Source: Algiphilus sp022763315 (lineage in GTDB: Bacteria > Pseudomonadota > Gammaproteobacteria > Nevskiales > Nevskiaceae). From it: a stretch of DNA of 64,000 nt. Shown here piece by piece: positions 59,601-64,000 of the stretch. The position numbers and the translations under genes were made by a program. The stretch lies in assembly GCF_965249985.1 (NCBI RefSeq), contig NZ_OZ252280.1; one strand, given 5' to 3'. Below the pieces are notes generated by a model. The model did no database searches. It was given only the letters and a program-made list of their open reading frames with translations, and was not told the DNA's origin. Numbering within the stretch: position 1 is the stretch's first letter; every line of letters starts with the position of its first letter.

Positions 59601-60792
59601 TATGGAAGAATCCTTCCGGACCGGAGGCCCATGGCTCGCCGTTGACCTTTGCTAGGAAGGGGCGGCCCAGCAATTCATGCACTTGGCGCAGCCCTTCACT
59701 GGTGTTGACCCAGGTATCGGCTGACACGCAAGGGTTCGTGGCCTCGATCGATTCCGTGTACCAGAGGTTGTTGTCCGCGTTCATGCGGTCAATGAAGACG
59801 ACGCCGGGCTCGGCCGTGGTGTAGGTCTGGTGGATGATGCGGTCCCACAGCGCGCGGGCCGGCATGCGCTTGTAGACCCACAGGCCATCGCTGGCCCGTT
59901 GGTAGGCACCTTCGGCCTTCAGCGCATCGCTGGGTTCGATGGCGTGCACCAGTTCGAAGTCGCTGTCCGCTTCCACGGCGGCCATCAGCGCATCAGTGAC
60001 GGCCACGCTGAGGTTGAAGTTGGAGAGGCTGCGCACCCGATTGCGCAGGGCCTCGGCCTCTTCCCAGCCCAGGTCCAGCTGTGCGATCAGCGCGTTGAAG
60101 TCGCTCAGATCCTTGGCGGTGACAAAGGCTTCGATATCGGGATGATCACAGCGCAGCACGCCCATCTGCGCGCCGCGGCGGGCGCCGGCGGATTCCACGG
60201 TCTCGCAGCTGCGGTCGAAGACGCGCATATAGGACAGCGGGCCACTGGCGCGCGAGTGCGTGCCGCGCACCATCGCCCCGCGCGGACGGATCTGCGAGAA
60301 GTCATAGCCCACGCCGCCACCGCGACGCATGGTTTCAGCGGCCTCGCGCAAGGCGGTGTAGATCGCGACCTTGTCCTCGCCATCTTCGGAGATCGAGTCC
60401 CCGACCGGCTGGACGAAGCAATTGATGAGGGTGGCGCGAATATCGGTGCCACAAGCGCTGGCGATCCGCCCGGCGGGGTAGAAGCCGGCTTCCTGTGCGT
60501 GCAGGAAGCGGGTGTAGAAGCCGTGTTCGATGGCGGCCGGCGAGGCGTCGTCGATGCCCAGTTGCTCGGCGAGTCGGCGTCGGTCGGCGGTCGATCCGGC
60601 TTCCGCGCGCTCGCGTTCCACACGCGCAAGGCCGGCCGCCACGCGTCGAAAGATCTCTTCGCGGCTCCGCTCTCCCGACTTGCAGTACTTCTCCTGCAGA
60701 ACGCTGTCGTAGAAGTCGTCCTGGTCGAAGCCGGTCTTGAAGCTGGTATCGGGAATGGCACACCTCCTGCAGAACACGCTCGAGCGTGTCAT
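56617..60792 (-). CDS. nrdJ: Adenosylcobalamin-dependent ribonucleotide reductase with an in-frame intein
   Basis: NrdJ reduces ribonucleotides to deoxyribonucleotides in a B12-dependent way, with or without oxygen. The 1391-residue precursor has the class II pattern: LINCFVQPVGD (Cys near residue 125), RRGGGVGYDFS, the substrate-site motif NP-CGEQPLP, YGCCCLGSINL, and APTGTISLAFG. After residue 354 a 379-residue intein interrupts the NPCGEQPLP active site. Beyond it are two TSCPD-type domains (MDMRSQDRGWLEKKLDALL and a second copy) and a C-terminal Cys-rich zinc ribbon (CPDCGTHA, CTACGW). Without the intein it would be 1012 residues. No B12 riboswitch is seen upstream. The start is debatable (see ATT finding). 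Confidence 0.93.
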   Translation of the reverse strand: MTRSSVFCRRCAIPDTSFKTGFDQDDFYDSVLQEKYCKSGERSREEIFRRVAAGLARVERERAEAGSTADRRRLAEQLGIDDASPAAIEHGFYTRFLHAQEAGFYPAGRIASACGTDIRATLINCFVQPVGDSISEDGEDKVAIYTALREAAETMRRGGGVGYDFSQIRPRGAMVRGTHSRASGPLSYMRVFDRSCETVESAGARRGAQMGVLRCDHPDIEAFVTAKDLSDFNALIAQLDLGWEEAEALRNRVRSLSNFNLSVAVTDALMAAVEADSDFELVHAIEPSDALKAEGAYQRASDGLWVYKRMPARALWDRIIHQTYTTAEPGVVFIDRMNADNNLWYTESIEATNPCVSADTWVNTSEGLRQVHELLGRPFLAKVNGEPWASGPEGFFHTGTKPLLRIRTKRGYSLRVTTDHPVLAVSEITRFSIRQDWRPAGTLAVGDMVTLADHSNSDLSLSESERDKGYLLGLLVGDGTIKTDKAVLSVWQQETARTADGASACPSAVMQAAESALRSQFKTRGDFHGWHAVRRGGRVAEYRMSAAGLTRLAESFGLSPHYKGVSPAIERAGVSFARGFLRGLFDADGSVQGNQQKGISVRLAQSDLHSLQAVQRMLMSLGIASTIYAQRWPARTAWLPNGTGGDAQYACKAQHELIVSGANLHRFHEAVGFNDEQKAAKLRSSMAGYRRALNRERFVDQIIAIEDDGIEPVYDVRIPGINRFDANGVVVHNCGEQPLPDYGCCCLGSINLSAFVRDAFGDTPHVDYALLGDTVRTAVRMLDDVLDATYWPLPAQRDEAMHKRRIGLGMTGLGTATAMMKRVYGSEEGVALADELADFIKRQAYQASVELAKEKVAFPAFDADKYLQSGFMQRMPAELREAIAKHGIRNSHVLSIAPTGTISLAFGRNVSNGIEPPFAWAYTRYKRQQDGERQAYEVQDRGYRLFLEQGGDPEQLPEYFVNAQTLPVAAHLATQAAVQKHVDSSISKTINVPADYDFETFKQVYADAFAAGCKGCTTYRPNDSTGAVLRVTAPTARQTPASFVDESDRRIRLDQVPAPALSSLRWPGRPEIAEGNPSWTYFVDGDTARFAVVIGHTENGTSTPFEVWVNGVEQPPGLGATAKLLSMDMRSQDRGWLEKKLDALLKTRGAPIRAVMPGQGEVVMASATAIVARLVKLRCQQLGAFEATGPTPVLDALMSDKEPKADTDGTMSWTVDVANAQTGDDFVLGLKELVMPDGNRRPYSVWLSGDYPRDLDGLCKLLSLDMRVIDPAWIGEKLRKLLNYAEPHGDFLARRPGSKKMLRYPSTVAYIAALMLHRYGMLGLLDEEGCPLNPMGVLAARDAVSDPTTLKDPAKSRPLPGAPCPDCGTHAVIKRDGCDACTACGWVGACG
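58594..59730 (-). mobile_element. NrdJ intein with LAGLIDADG homing endonuclease
   Basis: This 379-residue intein begins with Cys1 in CVSADTWVNTSEGL and ends HN followed by Cys+1 of the C-extein, the classical splicing residues. Block B is likely in RVTTDHPVLAV. Two LAGLIDADG motifs are visible: GYLLGLLVGDGT and GFLRGLFDADGS, so a homing endonuclease is present and not obviously decayed. The insertion site is the conserved NP/CGEQPLP of the reductase active site, a common intein position. The protein must splice for NrdJ to work. Confidence 0.92.
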
Positions 60793-60843
60793 CGACCACC
60801 AGACTAATACGCTGGCGGCTTTGCCGCGACCCCGGGATTTCCC

Positions 60844-61230
60844 CTATGTTGACACCCACCATGTTGTGGATCGACTGAGGGCGACACCCACGATATAGGT
60901 AAAGACCAGCACCGCAGCGACGAAAGCGATCCGCCGTTGGTGGGCGTTCCGGCCGCGCTTGAGCGCAATGCTGCCGGCAACGATGTATACCGGCAGCGCA
61001 ATCAGCTTGGCGTAGAGCCAAGGCTGGCTGAGCGGCTGGCCCTGCAGTACCACCAGCAAGCCGACCGCGGCGGCGAGCAGCACCGTGTCGACCACGTGCG
61101 GCACGATCCGCCACAGACCGCGCAAATGCCAGTCCATGCCAGCCAGCATGCTACTGCCGCGGATGAGAAAGAGCGACCCGCTCAGCACCACCGCGCCAAG
61201 GTGGAGAGTGAGCAGCACCGTGTAGGGCAT
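60844..61230 (-). CDS. SirB2-family membrane protein
   Basis: This is a 128-residue inner-membrane protein with about four hydrophobic segments (TVLLTLHLGAVVLSGSLFLIRG, VVDTVLLAAAVGLLVVL, YAKLIALPVYIVAGSIAL, IAFVAAVLVFTYIVGVA). The pattern, including WRIVPHVVDT, fits the SirB2/invasion-gene-expression upregulator family, of unknown biochemical function. It lies 51 bases upstream of nrdJ on the same strand. No signal peptide is separate from the first segment. Confidence 0.85.
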   Translation of the reverse strand: MPYTVLLTLHLGAVVLSGSLFLIRGSSMLAGMDWHLRGLWRIVPHVVDTVLLAAAVGLLVVLQGQPLSQPWLYAKLIALPVYIVAGSIALKRGRNAHQRRIAFVAAVLVFTYIVGVALSRSTTWWVST

Positions 61231-61335
61231 CGGAGGTCAGGCCCTACGGAGTGCGCGATACCCAAACTGGGTAGCACCGATTGCGTAGGCAGGCGCCCTT
61301 CGGCTGGCGACATGCGGCGGAAGGAAGGTGACGCA

Positions 61336-62424
61336 CTAGTCTTCGTCCACAATCTCGGGCATGAAGCTGCCCGCACCACCCGCAATGGCGGAGAGCCGGG
61401 CGCCCATGCGCAGGGCGATCTGCCGATAGTGCTGCGCAATGCTGCCCTCGGGGTCCGCTACCACACTGGGGTGACCGGAGTCGGCGTTTTCGCGGATGCT
61501 GATGTCCAGCGGCAGCGCGCCGAGCAGCGGCACCTGATAGTCGTGGGCGATGCGCTCGCCACCGCCACTACCGAAGATGTGTTCTTCGTGCCCGCAGTGC
61601 GAACACACATGCAGGCTCATGTTCTCGACAATGCCCAGTACCGGCACATTGACCTTGTTGAACATCTGCAACCCCTTGCGGGCGTCGAGGGTGGCGATGT
61701 CCTGCGGCGTGGTGACGATGACCGCGCCCGCCAGCGGCACCCGCTGCGACAGCGTCAGCTGGGTGTCGCCCGTGCCCGGTGGCATGTCGACGATGAGGTA
61801 ATCCAGCGCCCGCCAGTTGGTTTCATTGAGCAGCTGCTGCAGCGCCTGGGTCACCATCGGGCCGCGCCAGACCATCGGTTGCTCTTCATCGATGAGGTAG
61901 CCGATGGACATCGACTGGATGCCATGGCTCACCATCGGCTCGAAGGTCTTGTTGTCCCTTGTTTCGGGTTTGCCGCGTACGCCCAGCATGCGCGGCTGGC
62001 TCGGTCCGTAGATGTCCGCATCGAGCATGCCGACTGCGGCGCCTTCCGATGCCAGCGCCAGCGCCAGATTGGCGGCGACAGTGGATTTGCCCACCCCGCC
62101 CTTGGCCGACGAGACCGCAACGATGTTCTTGATGCCACGGAAGGCATCCAGCCCCGGCTGCGCGGTATGGCTGGGAATGGCCTGGGTCAGGCCGACCTTG
62201 GCCTCGCTGACCCCAGGCAGGGCGCCGATGGCGGCCTTGAGCCGGTCGGCCAGCGCGGTGCTGTAGCGCGCCGCGGGGAAGCCCAGTTCCAACACTACGC
62301 GCACGCGGTCGCCCTCGATTTCAATACTCTCGATGCGGCTGCCCAGGGCGAAGTGCTCGCCGAGCAGCGTGTCGTCGAATGCGCGGAGGGTGGCTTGGAT
62401 GCGCGCGCGGAGATCGTCTTCCAT
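61336..62424 (-). CDS. apbC: Mrp/ApbC/Nbp35-type iron-sulfur carrier ATPase
   Basis: This is a 362-residue P-loop protein that assembles or delivers iron-sulfur clusters. The N-terminal 90 residues resemble the MIP18/DUF59-like domain. The Walker A motif is SAKGGVGKST, then ADIYGPSQP, DMPPGTGDTQLT and the Cys pair VCSHC that bridges the cluster between subunits. The ATG at 62424 fits the family N-terminus; the frame stays open far upstream but that part is not homologous. It is divergent from the MoeB-like gene over 175 bases. Confidence 0.95.
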   Translation of the reverse strand: MEDDLRARIQATLRAFDDTLLGEHFALGSRIESIEIEGDRVRVVLELGFPAARYSTALADRLKAAIGALPGVSEAKVGLTQAIPSHTAQPGLDAFRGIKNIVAVSSAKGGVGKSTVAANLALALASEGAAVGMLDADIYGPSQPRMLGVRGKPETRDNKTFEPMVSHGIQSMSIGYLIDEEQPMVWRGPMVTQALQQLLNETNWRALDYLIVDMPPGTGDTQLTLSQRVPLAGAVIVTTPQDIATLDARKGLQMFNKVNVPVLGIVENMSLHVCSHCGHEEHIFGSGGGERIAHDYQVPLLGALPLDISIRENADSGHPSVVADPEGSIAQHYRQIALRMGARLSAIAGGAGSFMPEIVDED

Positions 62425-62599
62425 CGAGAGCGTGTGACCCGGGTGATTTGCAGGCCCGCAATGATGCCAGCGCGGAGCGGCGGTGTATGCAACACCCAGG
62501 CACTGCCAGAGCGGCAAAGTGCTTCTGCCTGCGGCGCTTGTGCTAGCGTGCCGGCGCAGATCGGCCCCTGCGTATGGCGGGAATGGCCAGGAGTGGATG

Positions 62600-63751
62600 A
62601 TGACGGTTGAACAGCATCTCGCGGCGCTGCGCGCAGCAATTCCTGAAATCACGCCCCGGCAGGCACAGGCGCTGCTGCGCGACGGTGCACCGCTGATTGA
62701 TGTGCGTGAGGCGGAGGAGCACGCGCAGGGGATGGCGGAAGGCGCGTTGGCACTCGGACGCAGTTTTCTGGAACTGCGCATCGGCGAGGCGGTTCCCGAT
62801 ACGGGTACGCCGGTGCTGTTGATGTGTGGCTCCGGCACACGCTCGCTGCTGGCGGCCGACGACCTTCGTCGCTTGGGCTACCGCGATGTCCGTTCGGTGG
62901 CTGGCGGCTTCACGCGCTGGAAGGAAGAGGGCCTGGCATGGACGCTGCCGGCCATGGCCGACGCCGATGCGCGCATTCGCTATGCGCGTCAGATCGCACT
63001 GCCGGAGCTGGGTGAGGCCGGTCAGACCGCACTGCAGCAGGCGCGCGTCCTGATCATCGGTGCTGGCGGGCTGGGATCGCCGGCGGCGCTGTATCTGGCC
63101 GCGGCAGGCGTGGGAACGCTGGGCCTCGTCGACGACGACCGCGTGGAGCGCAGCAATCTGCACCGTCAGGTGCTGCATCGCGATGACCGCGTCGGCCAGT
63201 CGAAGACCGCATCGGCGCAGGCCACGCTGAATGCACTGAATCCTAAGGTGCGGGTGGAATTGCACCATCTGCGTCTTGATGCCGCCCAGGTGGAGTTGCT
63301 GTTCGCAGACTACGACGTGATTGTTGACGGCTCGGACAATTTCCCGACGCGCTACCTGGTCAACGACGCCTGCATCAAGCTCGGCCTGCCCAATGTCTAC
63401 GGCGCGGTACAGGGCTTCGAAGGGCAGGTGGCCGTGTTCGGCGCCGGCGGGCAGCCGTGCTACCGCTGCCTCTTTCCCGAGCCGCCGCCCCCGGGGGCTG
63501 CCCCACCCTGCAGCGAAGCGGGGGTGTTGGGCGTGGTGCCCGGTGTGATCGGTCTGCTGCAGGCGCTCGAGGCGATGAAATGCATCGCGGGGTTTGGGGC
63601 GTCGTTGCAAGGGCGCCTGTTGCGCTTCGATGCGCTGCGCATGCGCTTCCGCACGATGTCAGTGCCAGCCGATGCGGACTGCCCCTATTGCGCCCCCGGC
63701 CGCGCCTTTCCGGGCTACTCCGACTACGCAGCCTTCTGCGCCGGTGCTTGA
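62600..63751 (+). CDS. MoeB/ThiF-family adenylyltransferase with N-terminal rhodanese domain
   Basis: This is a 383-residue E1-like enzyme that adenylates the C-terminus of a sulfur-carrier protein. Unusually, the rhodanese domain is N-terminal (about residues 10-115; active-site Cys in LLMCGSGTRSLLAAD). The MoeB/ThiF part has GAGGLGSPAALYLAAAGVG, the Asp of LVDDDRVERSNLHRQ, the zinc Cys pair CYRCLFP and CPYC near the end, and PPCSEAGVLGVVPGVIG. It probably acts in molybdopterin or thiamine/sulfur transfer. The ATG at 62600 is 7 bases after AGGAG; another ATG lies one codon earlier. Confidence 0.9.
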   Translation: MTVEQHLAALRAAIPEITPRQAQALLRDGAPLIDVREAEEHAQGMAEGALALGRSFLELRIGEAVPDTGTPVLLMCGSGTRSLLAADDLRRLGYRDVRSVAGGFTRWKEEGLAWTLPAMADADARIRYARQIALPELGEAGQTALQQARVLIIGAGGLGSPAALYLAAAGVGTLGLVDDDRVERSNLHRQVLHRDDRVGQSKTASAQATLNALNPKVRVELHHLRLDAAQVELLFADYDVIVDGSDNFPTRYLVNDACIKLGLPNVYGAVQGFEGQVAVFGAGGQPCYRCLFPEPPPPGAAPPCSEAGVLGVVPGVIGLLQALEAMKCIAGFGASLQGRLLRFDALRMRFRTMSVPADADCPYCAPGRAFPGYSDYAAFCAGA

Positions 63752-63793
63752 GCAGGGCTCGCCGGACGAGGTGGCGCCAGCCCGCGCGTACGC

Positions 63794-64000
63794 TTACATC
63801 GCCAGCAGTTTCTTGACCAGTTCGACCAGCTCCGGGAGGTTCTTCACCACCCCGTGCGGCGCGTGCGGGTGACGCGTGGTCTGCGGAAAGATGTGGTCGA
63901 TCCAGTCCTGGCTCCAGTTGGCCCCGTTGTAGAAGATGGGCGTCACGCCGGCCTCGGCGGCCGAGATCACGTCGGTGGTGCTATCGCCGACATACCAGCA
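63794..64000 (-). CDS. HAD-family phosphatase, partial (N-terminus outside window)
   Basis: The last 68 residues of a haloacid-dehalogenase-type hydrolase are seen. They start with VGDSTTDVISAAEAGVTPIF, the HAD motif IV (Asp pair GDSTTD), and end GVVKNLPELVELVKKLLAM. This resembles phosphoglycolate phosphatase-like HAD enzymes. The N-terminal DxDxT motif lies beyond the right edge. Substrate cannot be told. Confidence 0.85.
   Translation of the reverse strand, partial: CWYVGDSTTDVISAAEAGVTPIFYNGANWSQDWIDHIFPQTTRHPHAPHGVVKNLPELVELVKKLLAM

Noticed and set aside
60793..60843. Possible cobalamin riboswitch before nrdJ.
   Set aside because: The gap is 51 bases, too short, and no B12-box pattern is seen.

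Overview
The window is high-GC, densely coded chromosomal DNA of a gammaproteobacterium. The gene families (DUF1302 outer-membrane protein with a large lipase, a DesB-like acyl desaturase with its reductase, a CecR-like TetR regulator on an RND pump, intein-bearing NrdJ) suggest a marine or lipid-degrading member near Nevskiales/Salinisphaerales or Pseudomonas-like lineages. That placement is inference from family composition only; there is no rRNA here.

Layout. 1-4.4 kb: an iron-type ABC binding lipoprotein (partial) and the methyl-cycle run metK-ahcY-metF, all on the minus strand. 4.5-11.4 kb: a thioredoxin-like protein, a LuxR-type regulator, the central-carbon run tkt-gap-pgk and a MoxR ATPase. 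11.4-16.9 kb: small housekeeping and hydrolase genes, then a PhoX-like phosphatase. 17-19.4 kb: a reductase/desaturase operon behind three palindromes that resemble DesT operators. 19.6-25.1 kb: a low-complexity lipoprotein, a DUF3047-like protein, AlkA, a VWA protein (the usual MoxR partner, here displaced), MAPEG and SanA. 25.2-34.8 kb: a lipase/DUF1302 operon, GlpD, MscS, TetR, a DUF2236 oxygenase and a dienelactone-hydrolase-like protein.

34.76-35.31 kb is the most unusual part. A tRNA-Thr(TGT) gene is preceded by two partial copies of its own 5' end. Each copy runs into strong hairpins, and all seven GGA triplets between 34764 and 35234 read (C/A)AGGA, six of them in hairpin loops. This is the hallmark of CsrA/RsmA-sequestering RNAs, so I propose an undescribed Csr/Rsm-type sponge RNA built on a tRNA gene duplication.

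35.4-45 kb: a cytoplasmic Mo/W enzyme with the acetylene-hydratase signature (Cys-x2-Cys-Asp-x2-Cys) and a small coupled protein. A SnoaL-like periplasmic protein follows. Next come a 1204-residue lectin-type lipoprotein, a small lipoprotein and a collagen-like protein with a phage tail-collar end. 45.1-50 kb: a Crp/Fnr regulator tail to tail with a class III cyclase/AAA protein, and a secreted phosphatase/nuclease-like lipoprotein. 50.1-56.5 kb: a TetR-OprM-HlyD-RND efflux operon with overlapping genes. 56.6-64 kb: B12-type ribonucleotide reductase NrdJ split by a 379-residue homing intein, a SirB-like membrane protein, the Mrp/ApbC iron-sulfur ATPase, a MoeB-like protein with a rhodanese domain, and the end of a HAD phosphatase.
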